Origin: Hornefia porci
Lineage (GTDB): Bacteria; Bacillota; Clostridia; Peptostreptococcales; Anaerovoracaceae
Assembly: GCF_001940235.1 (NCBI RefSeq)
Contig: NZ_MJIE01000001.1
Location: 2,728,001 to 2,792,000 of the forward strand
Direction: 5' to 3'
DNA: 64,000 nt
In this document: positions 40,330-49,013 of the stretch, one piece after another
Position numbering within the stretch: the first letter of the stretch is position 1
How the letters are laid out: each line of letters opens with the position of its first letter
Program-made: the position numbers and the translations under genes
Notes under the pieces: generated by a model
Databases searched by the model: none
Told to the model about the DNA's origin: nothing
The model's input: the letters and a program-made list of their open reading frames with translations, nothing else

Positions 40330-41511
40330 ATGGAACAGATGATAAAGACAGAAAAGAAAAAAATGATCCGCGTGATTGTGTGTACGGTAATCCTGACTCT
40401 TCTCGCCGCCGGCGCGGGGTTCCTGGCGTTTTGTAAAATCGGCGGAATGGCCTTTGTGAACAGCGACACCTACCGGCGGAACGCCGCAATCGCAGAAAAG
40501 TACAGCAAGCTGTACACGATCCAGAAGAAGATCAACACGAACGGCTACTACAAGGTCAGCGAGACGAAGCAGATGAACGCTATCTACAAGGCGCTGGTCA
40601 AAAGTGTGGGGGACAAATATTCCGTATACTTCACCGCCAAGGAGGCGAAGGAGTGGGACAACTACGTCAACGGAACATTTTACGGCATCGGCATCGTCTT
40701 CAGTGAGGACGAGGACGGAAATTACGTGATCAACGACGTTATGGACGAGAGTCCGGCCAAGTCCGCGGGGCTGAAGAAAAACGACATCATCCGGAAGGTG
40801 GATGGAAAGACCTATCCGGACACGACGGCGCTGAAGAAGGCGATTACGGGAAAACAGGGAACCAGAGTGAGGGTGACCTATGAACGCGGCGGCGCCGAGA
40901 AGACAGTTTCCATCATCCGGGGAGAGGTCAGAGAAATCACGGTGAAGGGAACGATGCTGAAAGGGAAGATCGGATATATCCGCATCAGCTCCTTTGCGGA
41001 AAAGACCGCGGAAGAGTTCAAAACTGAGCTGAAGGCTCTGGAAAAGAAGAATCCTAAGGGAGTGATCATCGATATCCGCGCCAACGGCGGCGGTTACGCG
41101 AATCAGGGCATTGAAATTGCGGATATGCTGCTTCCTGAGGGAACGATCACCTATGTCAGGGACCGGAACGGGAAGAAAACGTACTTCAATTCAGATGAGA
41201 GCAGCACCAGGCTGAAGTACGTCCTGCTGGTGGACGGAAACACCGCTAGCACCTCAGAACTTCTGGCGGCTGCAGTAAAGGATAACAGAGGCGGGAAGCT
41301 CGTCGGCGTCACGACCTTCGGCAAAGGCATCATGCAGGCGGAATATCCGTTCCGCGACGGATCTGCACTGAAGCTTACGACTCATCAGTATTTCTCCCCG
41401 AAGGGACATCAGATCAACGGGAAGGGTGTCCGGCCTGATTACGTGGTGAAGCTGAAGTCCTCAGACACGACGGACCGGCAGCTTCAGAAGGCGATGGATC
41501 TGCTGAAATAA
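40330..41511 (+). CDS. S41 C-terminal processing protease with PDZ domain
   Basis: 393 residues. N-terminal membrane anchor (about 13-35), PDZ domain (FYGIGIVFSEDEDGNYVIND, KKNDIIRKVDGKTYPDT), then S41 core with IGYIRISSF, VIIDIRANGGGY, the nucleophile Ser in DGNTASTSELLAAA and the base Lys in TTFGKGIMQ. CtpA-type enzymes act outside the membrane and often degrade or trim wall hydrolases, which fits its place behind the FtsEX-M23 genes. Starts 12 bp after recJ. Confidence 0.94.
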   Translation: MEQMIKTEKKKMIRVIVCTVILTLLAAGAGFLAFCKIGGMAFVNSDTYRRNAAIAEKYSKLYTIQKKINTNGYYKVSETKQMNAIYKALVKSVGDKYSVYFTAKEAKEWDNYVNGTFYGIGIVFSEDEDGNYVINDVMDESPAKSAGLKKNDIIRKVDGKTYPDTTALKKAITGKQGTRVRVTYERGGAEKTVSIIRGEVREITVKGTMLKGKIGYIRISSFAEKTAEEFKTELKALEKKNPKGVIIDIRANGGGYANQGIEIADMLLPEGTITYVRDRNGKKTYFNSDESSTRLKYVLLVDGNTASTSELLAAAVKDNRGGKLVGVTTFGKGIMQAEYPFRDGSALKLTTHQYFSPKGHQINGKGVRPDYVVKLKSSDTTDRQLQKAMDLLK

Positions 41512-41523
41512 CCGGCGCGTTCG

Positions 41524-41552
41524 TTGACTTTAATGCGCAAAAGTGCTATACT
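41524..41552 (+). promoter_or_regulatory. Promoter of the YerC-like gene
   Basis: TTGACT-17 bp-TATACT, start predicted near 41559. Confidence 0.75.
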
Positions 41553-41585
41553 CAGTGCAGAGAAGGTGGAAGGAGAACATTGGAA

Positions 41586-41903
41586 ATGGCCTATGAATCG
41601 AAATTCCAGCGTGAAGATATCGATGAGCTGTTTGACGCGGTGCTTACGCTGAAGGACCGGGAGGACTGCTATCGTTTCTTTGAAGATATCTGCACCGTGA
41701 ACGAGATCCATGCGATCGCGCAGCGGCTGCAGGTTGCCAGGCTGCTTTCGGAGAAGCACACGTATAATGAGATCGAGGAGGCGACCAGTGCGTCTACCGC
41801 GACCATCAGCCGTATCAACAAATGCCTGGTCTACGGCGCAGACGGTTACCGGCGGGTGCTGGAGCGTCTGGCCGCGAAGGAACCGGCTGAGCAGAAGGAA
41901 TAA
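41586..41903 (+). CDS. YerC/YecD-family TrpR-related regulator
   Basis: 105 residues from ATG 41586 (AGGAG 10 nt before); a TTG two codons earlier is an alternative. The protein is all helical with a TrpR-like helix-turn-helix: DICTVNEIHAIAQRLQVARL then ATSASTATISRINKCLVYG. Members bind DNA, but their operators and ligands are mostly unknown. It has its own promoter and probably a wider regulon. Confidence 0.9.
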   Translation: MAYESKFQREDIDELFDAVLTLKDREDCYRFFEDICTVNEIHAIAQRLQVARLLSEKHTYNEIEEATSASTATISRINKCLVYGADGYRRVLERLAAKEPAEQKE

Positions 41904-42016
41904 TGCAATTACAGATGAAAACGATTACGGGTATGGGGCAGCGATGTGGAAGCTGTCCCCCGTTTTTTTGTTAAACGCTTTGAGGAAGCTTTGAAGGAAC
42001 AGAACGGAGAGGAAGC

Positions 42017-42562
42017 ATGAATTCAGTTTACATTTACGACGGCGACTACAAAACAGGGAAGGCAGGAGAGCATCTGGTCCGGCTGGCGGCGGCGCGGCAC
42101 TGCCTGGAGGCCGGGCTTGACTTCGATCCGCGGAACGCGGAGATCGTGCGTGACGAGAAGGGCAAACCCTATTTTGCGGAGGTTCCGCTGGAATTTTCCC
42201 TGACGCACAGCGGAAAACTCTGGATGTGCATGTTCTCGGACGCTCCCTGCGGACTTGATCTGCAGCTGATGAAGGAATGCGATTACGAACGGCTGGCCGA
42301 CCGGTGGTTTCTGCCGGGAGAGGCGGACTACGTGAGAGAGAACGGCGAGGAGGGGTTCTTCCGGGTCTGGGTGCGCAAGGAGGCCTACTGCAAGATGACG
42401 GGAGAAGGGCTCTTCGGCGGCGAGATGCCGGACGTGCTGACGGATGAGGGAAACTGCGGCGGAAGCCCCTACGCCTTCGGAGAAATCGAGATCTCCGATG
42501 AGATGAAATGTGCGTTCTGCACCTCCGGAGAACGGGAATACGAGCTGAGGATTCTGGCATGA
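42017..42562 (+). CDS. 4'-phosphopantetheinyl transferase (Sfp type)
   Basis: 181 residues. EFSLTHSGKLWMCMFSDAPC holds the CoA-contacting Ser-His, GLDLQL the Mg2+ Asp, and FFRVWVRKEAYCKMTGEGL the W-x-x-KEA-x-x-K motif. It loads phosphopantetheine onto carrier proteins. No polyketide or peptide synthetase is present in the window, so its target is elsewhere. Overlaps recX by 4 bp. Confidence 0.9.
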   Translation: MNSVYIYDGDYKTGKAGEHLVRLAAARHCLEAGLDFDPRNAEIVRDEKGKPYFAEVPLEFSLTHSGKLWMCMFSDAPCGLDLQLMKECDYERLADRWFLPGEADYVRENGEEGFFRVWVRKEAYCKMTGEGLFGGEMPDVLTDEGNCGGSPYAFGEIEISDEMKCAFCTSGEREYELRILA

Positions 42563-43035
42563 ACAGAAGCTGTGGTGAAGCGGCGGTAAGAAAACTCGCC
42601 GACAGGATGATGACAGCCGCAGAGATGAAATCGTTTCTGAGCGGGAAGGGTTATGAGGATGAGGAGATCCGGCAGACGATCCTGCAGCTCCGGGAGGACG
42701 GCTACCTCGACGACAGAAAATACTGCGCGGAATATTTTGTCGTCGCCTTCCGCAGGAACAAAGGAAAGTACCGTGTGTTCGCAGAGCTCCGGAGAAAGGG
42801 CGTGGATGAAGAAATCATCGCGGCCGCATATGAAGACTACGCGGATGAACAGCCTGTCGATGAGACGTCTATGGCCCGCGAGGAAGCGGAGAAGGTGCTG
42901 CGTCTCGCGGAGCTCACGCCGGAGGATCCCGTTCCGGACAAAATCAGGGGACGTATCGCGCGGAGACTCAACAGTCTGGGTTACGGCTCCGGGATTATCT
43001 ACGCAATCCTGGAGGAACTGAAAAGAGGAGAGTGA
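42559..43035 (+). CDS. recX: Regulatory protein RecX
   Basis: 158 residues from ATG 42559, which overlaps the previous stop (ATGA). Three RecX helical repeats, with EEIRQTILQLREDGYLDDRK, YCAEYFVVAFRRNKGKYRVF and RRLNSLGYGSGIIYAILEEL. RecX binds RecA filaments and limits recombination. recA is not adjacent; the gene is instead translationally linked to the phosphopantetheinyl transferase. Confidence 0.88.
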   Translation: MNRSCGEAAVRKLADRMMTAAEMKSFLSGKGYEDEEIRQTILQLREDGYLDDRKYCAEYFVVAFRRNKGKYRVFAELRRKGVDEEIIAAAYEDYADEQPVDETSMAREEAEKVLRLAELTPEDPVPDKIRGRIARRLNSLGYGSGIIYAILEELKRGE

Positions 43036-43076
43036 AAGACTCTTTCAGCAGATATTTCCCCGGGAAAGGAGAAAAA

Positions 43077-43598
43077 ATGATACGGAATAAAGACAGGAAA
43101 ATCGCGGTTGTTTATTTTTCACTGGGAGGAAATACAGAGTATGTGATACAGCGGATCCTGGAGACGATCGGCGATGGGACGGCGGTCGATGTGATCCGTC
43201 TGGAGCCGGTCCGTCCCTATGCTGACGCGGGCCCGATGAAATACATCAAAGGAGGCGCTGCCGCATCCCTGGGCTCCAGGCCGCAGCTGAAGCCGTACAG
43301 CTTTGACCCGAAGAAATATGACGCGGTTATTGTGGGCTCTCCGATCTGGGCGGGCACGATTGCCCCGCCGATCCGCACATTTCTGCTGGCTAACAGAATC
43401 AGGGGCAAGAAAATCGGCGTCGCTCTGTGCAGCTCCTCGGGGAGGGCGGATAAATGCTTCAGCAGAATTGAAAAATATCTGAAGAAAACCGAGATTATCT
43501 CAAAACTGAGCCTGGTCGATCCGGCGAAAAAGAAAAGCGGCGGAGATCTGTACGAAATCCGGAGATTTGTCCGCGAAATAATGGAGGCGAGAGGATGA
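43077..43598 (+). CDS. Flavodoxin-like protein
   Basis: 173 residues from ATG 43077 (GGGAAAGGAG before it). KIAVVYFSLGGNTEYVIQRI is the FMN-phosphate loop and DAVIVGSPIWAGTIAPPIRT and VALCSSSGRADKCF the ring-binding loops. It is a short-chain flavodoxin-fold electron carrier or NAD(P)H:FMN-type domain, cytoplasmic. The stop overlaps the next gene by 4 bp. Confidence 0.85.
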   Translation: MIRNKDRKIAVVYFSLGGNTEYVIQRILETIGDGTAVDVIRLEPVRPYADAGPMKYIKGGAAASLGSRPQLKPYSFDPKKYDAVIVGSPIWAGTIAPPIRTFLLANRIRGKKIGVALCSSSGRADKCFSRIEKYLKKTEIISKLSLVDPAKKKSGGDLYEIRRFVREIMEARG

Positions 43599-43900
43599 AG
43601 GAAATTGTTTTAGTTCCGGACACGCCGCTGTACAATTATGTCGATGTGGCGGTCATGGATTTTCCGAAAGGCAGGGAAGACGGGACACAGCGGCGTCGCT
43701 GCGTGATACGGATGGAGTTCTCCAGATACGATGTGGGTCAGCTGCAGAAGCGGGGAATGGACATGGACGCGGCGATGCGCTACTATGAGGACTACCTTTA
43801 CAGAGTGGTGAAGGCGAACCTCGCTTCCGACTGGAAATGCGTGGACGGCTGGGATCAGGTCATGAATATGGTAAGGGAAAACGTGGCCCGCTTTTACTGA
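43595..43900 (+). CDS. Hypothetical protein
   Basis: 101 residues, start overlapping the flavodoxin gene stop (ATGA). Mixed alpha/beta with a conserved-looking DMDAAMRYYEDYLYRVVKAN helix. No domain recognised. Translational coupling suggests a link to the flavodoxin-like protein. Confidence 0.65.
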   Translation: MKEIVLVPDTPLYNYVDVAVMDFPKGREDGTQRRRCVIRMEFSRYDVGQLQKRGMDMDAAMRYYEDYLYRVVKANLASDWKCVDGWDQVMNMVRENVARFY

Positions 43901-43983
43901 CGCAGCGTTTATCCTCCTGCCGGAAGGGTATATAAAGAAGGTAGACGACAAACAAAAAATTAACGGAAAGAGATGATTTTTTT

Positions 43984-45075
43984 ATGGCAAAAGTAGATAT
44001 TTTCTCCGGCTTTCTCGGAGCCGGAAAGACGACGCTGATCAAGAAGCTGATTGAAGAGGCGTATGGCGACGAGAAGATCGTTCTGATCGAGAACGAGTTC
44101 GGCGAAATCGGCGTGGACGGCGGTTTTCTGAAGGATACCGGCGTGCAGATCAATGAGATGGACTCGGGCTGTATCTGCTGCAGTCTGGTAGGCGATTTCG
44201 GGCGGGCGCTGAATCAGGTCATCGAGCAGTTTTCTCCGGACCGGATTCTGATCGAGCCTTCGGGCGTGGGAAAACTCAGCGACGTGATTATCGCCGTGCA
44301 GGATCTGCATAATGATCAGATTCAGCTGAACGGGTTCACGACCGTCGTGGACGCGAAGAAATGCAAAATGTATATGAAGAACTTCGGCGAGTTCTTTAAC
44401 AATCAGGTAGAGCACGCGAGCTCTATCATTCTGAGCCATGTGGACGGACTTTCTCAGGAGAAGCTGGACGCCTGCGTCGCTCTTCTGAGGGAGCACAACA
44501 AGGATGCGTCCATCGTTACTACGCCGTGGGATCAGATTACGGGTGCGCAGATTCTGGAAACCATGGAGAAGAAAAAGACTTTGTCCGCGGAGCTCGACAG
44601 ACTCCGTGAAGAGGCTTATGCGGAGGAGGCAGCTCACGCCCACGAGCATGAGCACGACCACCATCACCACGACCATGAGCACCATGACCACGACGAGCAT
44701 GACCATGAACACGAGCACCATGAACATGAGCAGCATCATCACCACGACCATGAGCATCATGAGCATGAGCACCATCATCACGACGGGCACCACCATGCAG
44801 ATGAAGTGTTCGAGGATTTCGGAGCGGAGACCACACATAAATATACGCAGGAGCAGATACGCGATGCACTGACCGGCCTTCAGAATATCGCCGAGGCGGG
44901 ACAGGTGCTCCGGGCAAAAGGTATCGTAGAGGGCGAGGACGGACAGTGGATCCATTTCGATTATGTGCCGGGAGAACCGGATGTACGTACAGGCGCCACT
45001 GCGACGACCGGTATGATCTGCGTTATCGGCGCGGGAATCGACCGCGACCGCATCCGCGAGCTTTTCGCGCTGTAG
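43984..45075 (+). CDS. G3E (COG0523) GTPase with His-rich metal-binding segment
   Basis: 363 residues. P-loop GFLGAGKTTLIKK, the zinc-binding C-x-C-C in SGCICCSLVG, ENEFG, LIEPSGVG and a C-terminal CobW domain. Between about 217 and 272 lies a segment with roughly 33 histidines interspersed with Asp and Glu. Such proteins are zinc or nickel metallochaperones that insert metal into client enzymes at the cost of GTP. The His tract could store or scavenge metal. The neighbour at 45119 is a second G3E protein. Confidence 0.93.
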   Translation: MAKVDIFSGFLGAGKTTLIKKLIEEAYGDEKIVLIENEFGEIGVDGGFLKDTGVQINEMDSGCICCSLVGDFGRALNQVIEQFSPDRILIEPSGVGKLSDVIIAVQDLHNDQIQLNGFTTVVDAKKCKMYMKNFGEFFNNQVEHASSIILSHVDGLSQEKLDACVALLREHNKDASIVTTPWDQITGAQILETMEKKKTLSAELDRLREEAYAEEAAHAHEHEHDHHHHDHEHHDHDEHDHEHEHHEHEQHHHHDHEHHEHEHHHHDGHHHADEVFEDFGAETTHKYTQEQIRDALTGLQNIAEAGQVLRAKGIVEGEDGQWIHFDYVPGEPDVRTGATATTGMICVIGAGIDRDRIRELFAL

Positions 45076-45118
45076 CCTGAAGTCGGCCGGGGATTATAAG
45101 GAGAACAAAGGAGGCAGT

Positions 45119-46096
45119 ATGGAAATACCGGTATATCTGTTTACAGGCTTTCTGGAGTCGGGAAAGACCACGTTCATCCAGGAGGCTCTGGAAGGTCCGG
45201 ACTTTAATATGGGTGAGCGGACTTTGTTTCTGCTGTGCGAAGAGGGCGAGACGGAATATCACCCCTCTAAGTTTTTCGGAACGAATGTTTTCTTTGAGAC
45301 TGTTGAGAATGAAGAGGATCTCAGCGAGGAACTGCTGGTCAGCCTGCAGAAGAAGCACCGCGTGGAACGCGTAATTGTAGAATACAACGGAATGTGGGGA
45401 CTGGACAGCTTTTATCGCGCTATGCCTGCAGAATGGCTGACCTATCAGGAAATGATGTTTGCGGACGCCCGCACATTTCTGTCATATAATCAGAATATGC
45501 GGCAGCTGGTGTTCGACAAGCTGAAGAGCGCGGAGCTTGTGGTGTTCAACCGCTGTGACCGCAAAAAAATGGATGAGGTCGATGAGGAAGGCGTTTCCAC
45601 AAAGATGCAGTTCCATAAAATTGTCCGGGTCGCCAACCGGAAGAGCCAGATACTCTACGAGTACGGCGAAAATGATGTTGAGATGGACACGATTCCGGAT
45701 CCGCTGCCCTTCGACACGGAGCAGCCGGTCATCACGATCCGGGACGACTGGTATGCGGAATGGTACCGCGATATCAACGAAGATCAGCAGAAATATGACG
45801 GCAAGGTTCTTCATCTGAAGGGACGTCTGGTGAACGGCGGAGACATTCCGAAGAACAAATTCGTGTTCGGACGCCATGTCATGACCTGCTGCGTCGAGGA
45901 CATTCAGTTCGCGGGACTGGTCTGCAAATGGACCGATGAGGCGGCGTCCTTCGGAAACGGCGACTGGGTTACTGTTTCTGCAAAGGTCCGTATTGAAGAT
46001 GATCCTGTGTATGCGGGCGAGGGCCCCGGGCCGGTGCTCTACTGCACCGAGGTGAAGAAGGCGGCGCCGGCGGTGCCGGAGGTCGCGACGTTCTGA
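45119..46096 (+). CDS. G3E GTPase fused to a DUF1980/TIGR03943-like C-terminal domain
   Basis: 325 residues. N-terminal P-loop FTGFLESGKTTFIQEAL, IVEYNGMWGLDS in place of the EPSG motif, and VVFNRCDRKK as the NKxD box. No C-x-C-C motif. The C-terminal 130 residues (YDGKVLHLKGRLVNGGDIPK, RHVMTCCVEDIQFAGLVCKW) resemble the C-terminal half of DUF1980/TIGR03943 (YcgQ-type) proteins, a Cys-containing OB-like domain normally found on membrane partners of YcgR/permease pairs. A metal-trafficking role beside the His-rich GTPase is likely. GGAGG precedes the start. Confidence 0.85.
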   Translation: MEIPVYLFTGFLESGKTTFIQEALEGPDFNMGERTLFLLCEEGETEYHPSKFFGTNVFFETVENEEDLSEELLVSLQKKHRVERVIVEYNGMWGLDSFYRAMPAEWLTYQEMMFADARTFLSYNQNMRQLVFDKLKSAELVVFNRCDRKKMDEVDEEGVSTKMQFHKIVRVANRKSQILYEYGENDVEMDTIPDPLPFDTEQPVITIRDDWYAEWYRDINEDQQKYDGKVLHLKGRLVNGGDIPKNKFVFGRHVMTCCVEDIQFAGLVCKWTDEAASFGNGDWVTVSAKVRIEDDPVYAGEGPGPVLYCTEVKKAAPAVPEVATF

Positions 46097-46209
46097 GGTA
46101 CGCGGCGGCGCCCTGATTTTCGCTGAATGCGCGCAACCCGGGACCGGCTGTGCGGAACCCGGGCTGTACAGAAGCGGAGTGCGTGCAGGAACCGATGACG
46201 GAGATATAT

Positions 46210-48933
46210 ATGGAGCAGAATGGAATCGTATGTTCAGTTGTCATACATACAGATCAGAAAAAAGAAGAGCTGCAGAAGGCCCTGCGTGCGCTGGAAAATC
46301 AGACTGCCGGTTTTCCGGGGAGTACGCAGGTGCTTTTGATTGAAGACAGAGGCGGGGAGGAGCAGCACCGTCGGTGCGCTGATTTCAGGGAAAAGCACGG
46401 AGAAAATGTTCTGATTCTTTCCGGATCGGCGGTCTCTGCACTGAAGGAACTCAGAAAGTATGTCCGGGGCTGTTATGTGAACTTCTCCGGCAAGGGCGAC
46501 TACTGGGATGCAGACGCCCTGAGGCTTGTCATGAAAGCGATAAGCGCGCTTCCGCAGGGCAGTGATCGGGCTGCTCGGAAAGCCGGAGATTCTGCAATAC
46601 CGGAAGACGGCGGTCCGGAAAATATTTCAGAAACCTGTCCGGAAATTATTACCTGCCGCCGGGAATATCACGGAAAACGAAGGGGCTTTGTCGGAGCGGG
46701 CGACCGGAACTTCAGGAAGTCTCATCTTTGTAAAACCGATAAAAGACCGAAGGAAGTCCTGTACGATCTGAGCTCCTCCTTCATTCCCGCATCTCTGCTG
46801 ACGGAGGAGGAGTCTGCTCTGCAGGCGGGCGCGGCTGAGCGCCAGACACTTATCGGCAGGCTGGCGCTGCGGACCGGAAGAATCCGTTACCTGAGAGAGG
46901 CGGTGTGCCATGTTTCAGACGTGATTCCCGAACGGGGAGCATGGGATTTTCTGGACAGAAGGGATGAATACTTCTCCTATGCAAAGGCCGCGTATTCCGG
47001 TATGATCGAATGCTCCCGAAAATACTGCGGCGAAGTCACTGCCTATGCGCAGAATTTTATTCTCGGCGATCTGCAGACCCGGCTGAAGCAGCCTCTTCCA
47101 TCGGAAATGTCCCGGGAGGAAAGAACTGCATACAGGGAACTTATCAGCGGAATTCTGGCTGAAGTGGAGGATCTGACCATCGTACAGTCCCGCCTTCCAC
47201 TTCCTTACAAAGCATACGCGCTTCATCTGAAATACGGTGACAGGGCTTTTCCGCAGGATCTCCTTCTGAGCAGGATCCCTCTGCAGATCCGGATGCTGGA
47301 AGAAAGGGACGGAATGCTTCATCTGGAGGGCGTGAGCGCGCATCGTATTCCGGGAGAGAATCGCGAAATCCGGGCGGTGGATACAGTCGGCCGCGAATGG
47401 AACCCTCTCTGCACCGGAAATTCACATTATGACCGGAAGGGAATGCTTGGCGATCTGGCTCAGCAGGGGATCTGGTTTTCACTGGATCTTCCGCTGAAGG
47501 GAGATACTGTTTACCGGTTCCGGATTTCCGACAGTATGGGCAACTGTGCGTGGATGCCGCTGAAGCTGCAGAAGTGGTCCAGACTTTCAGGTGTGGAGAA
47601 TTCCTTCTTTCTCTGCGGGAACAGGATGGTCAGCCGGGAAGAGAATGGAATTGCCGTTTCGTCAGGTAATCTGTATGCGGCGTGGAGGGCCGCAAGGAAA
47701 CGCGACAGATCCCTGAAGAAGCTGGAAAAGCCTGAGGTCCTGCGAATTCGGAAAAGAGCTGCCGGTCTGAAGAAAAGATCGAAAAAGCGGCCGATCTGGC
47801 TGGTCTTCGACCGTGCGTACCGCGCCGGTGACAACGGCGAGGCGCTGTTCCGGTATCTGATGAAAAGCGATGCGAAGCAGAGCAGAGAAATTTATTTTGT
47901 TCTCAACGCGGACAGCGAGGATTACGAACGGATGGCGAAGGCAGGACCCGTGCTGAAGTACGGATCGGAGGAGCATTTGGCGTATTTCCTGGCGGCATCG
48001 AAAATCATTTCCTCTGCGGCGGACCAGTGGGTCATCAACCCCTTTGGCAAAGACAGAAAGTATTACCTGGATATGATCGAATCGGATTTTGTGTTCCTGC
48101 AGCACGGCGTTATTCAGAATGACCTCTCCGGATGGCTGCACCGGGGGAATGTGAATATCCGCATGATGGTTACCTCCGGTGAACGGGAATACCGGTCTGT
48201 TCTGGACGGCAATTACGGATATGACGAGAGCGTTGTGAAGCTGACGGGGATGCCGCGGCATGACCGGCTTCGGGATCGCAGGGAAAAGCTGATTGCGTTT
48301 CTGCCTACCTGGCGGAAGGATCTCGCCGGAACCCTCAGCGACAGGGCGGGGGAACGAAAATATTCCGAGAGTTTTCGGGAGACCGGGTACTTCCGGTTTT
48401 ATGACGGCCTGCTCCATTCGCCGGAGCTCCTTGAAGCTATGGAGAGGGCCGGGTATCGGGGTGAATTTCATCTGCATCCTTCGCTGCGCAGCCAGCTCAG
48501 GGATTTTCATTCGAACTCGCTGATTACCGTCGGGGATGATCAGATGGATTACAGCGATATCTTTGCGCGGGCGGCTCTTCTGATTACGGACTACTCCAGC
48601 GTCGCGTTTGATTTTGCCTATCTCAGGAAACCGGTGATATATACGCAGTTTGACAGCAGCGACATAGAAGGACGTCACATCTTCCGGCAAGGCTATTTCG
48701 ACTATGAGCGGGATGGTTTCGGACCGGTGGTCTGCGATCTGAAGACTGCAGCAGATACGATTGTCCGTTTCCTCTCGACAGACTGCGCGGAGCCGGAGCT
48801 GTACAGGGAGAGAGTGGACTGCTTCTTCCGGTATCACGACCGCCGCAATTCGGAGCGCGTCTGCCGTGAAATTATCAGGATGGAAGACGCAGCCGGTCCG
48901 CGTCCGGGAAAACATTATTTTACAAAGATTTAA
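46210..48933 (+). CDS. CDP-glycerol:polyglycerophosphate glycerophosphotransferase with extra N-terminal region
   Basis: 907 residues from ATG 46210 (GGAG 6 nt before); ATG 46195 is an alternative. The C-terminal 370 residues (from about 525) are the TagB/TagF fold: KRPIWLVFDRAYRAGDNGEA, FLQHGVIQNDLSGWLH, GMPRHDRLRD, LHPSLRSQLRD and DYSSVAFDFAYLRKPVIYTQ. These enzymes polymerise glycerol phosphate in teichoic-acid-like polymers at the inner face of the membrane. Residues 1-110 look like a degenerate GT2 domain (VCSVVIHTDQKKEELQKALR, ENQT). The middle part (about 110-500) is unassigned. No other teichoic genes are adjacent. Confidence 0.88.
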   Translation: MEQNGIVCSVVIHTDQKKEELQKALRALENQTAGFPGSTQVLLIEDRGGEEQHRRCADFREKHGENVLILSGSAVSALKELRKYVRGCYVNFSGKGDYWDADALRLVMKAISALPQGSDRAARKAGDSAIPEDGGPENISETCPEIITCRREYHGKRRGFVGAGDRNFRKSHLCKTDKRPKEVLYDLSSSFIPASLLTEEESALQAGAAERQTLIGRLALRTGRIRYLREAVCHVSDVIPERGAWDFLDRRDEYFSYAKAAYSGMIECSRKYCGEVTAYAQNFILGDLQTRLKQPLPSEMSREERTAYRELISGILAEVEDLTIVQSRLPLPYKAYALHLKYGDRAFPQDLLLSRIPLQIRMLEERDGMLHLEGVSAHRIPGENREIRAVDTVGREWNPLCTGNSHYDRKGMLGDLAQQGIWFSLDLPLKGDTVYRFRISDSMGNCAWMPLKLQKWSRLSGVENSFFLCGNRMVSREENGIAVSSGNLYAAWRAARKRDRSLKKLEKPEVLRIRKRAAGLKKRSKKRPIWLVFDRAYRAGDNGEALFRYLMKSDAKQSREIYFVLNADSEDYERMAKAGPVLKYGSEEHLAYFLAASKIISSAADQWVINPFGKDRKYYLDMIESDFVFLQHGVIQNDLSGWLHRGNVNIRMMVTSGEREYRSVLDGNYGYDESVVKLTGMPRHDRLRDRREKLIAFLPTWRKDLAGTLSDRAGERKYSESFRETGYFRFYDGLLHSPELLEAMERAGYRGEFHLHPSLRSQLRDFHSNSLITVGDDQMDYSDIFARAALLITDYSSVAFDFAYLRKPVIYTQFDSSDIEGRHIFRQGYFDYERDGFGPVVCDLKTAADTIVRFLSTDCAEPELYRERVDCFFRYHDRRNSERVCREIIRMEDAAGPRPGKHYFTKI

Positions 48934-49013
48934 TATAACTTTTACAGTCCTCTGATAGATAAAAAAAGCTCTGTTTTTGTAAAATTAATGTGAGCGTAAA
49001 GGAGGACAGACGA

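Noticed and set aside
44630..44800. Low-complexity CAY/GAR-rich DNA that looks like a repeat array
   Set aside because: It is the coding sequence of the His-rich segment of the G3E GTPase; it is in frame and needs no separate repeat call.
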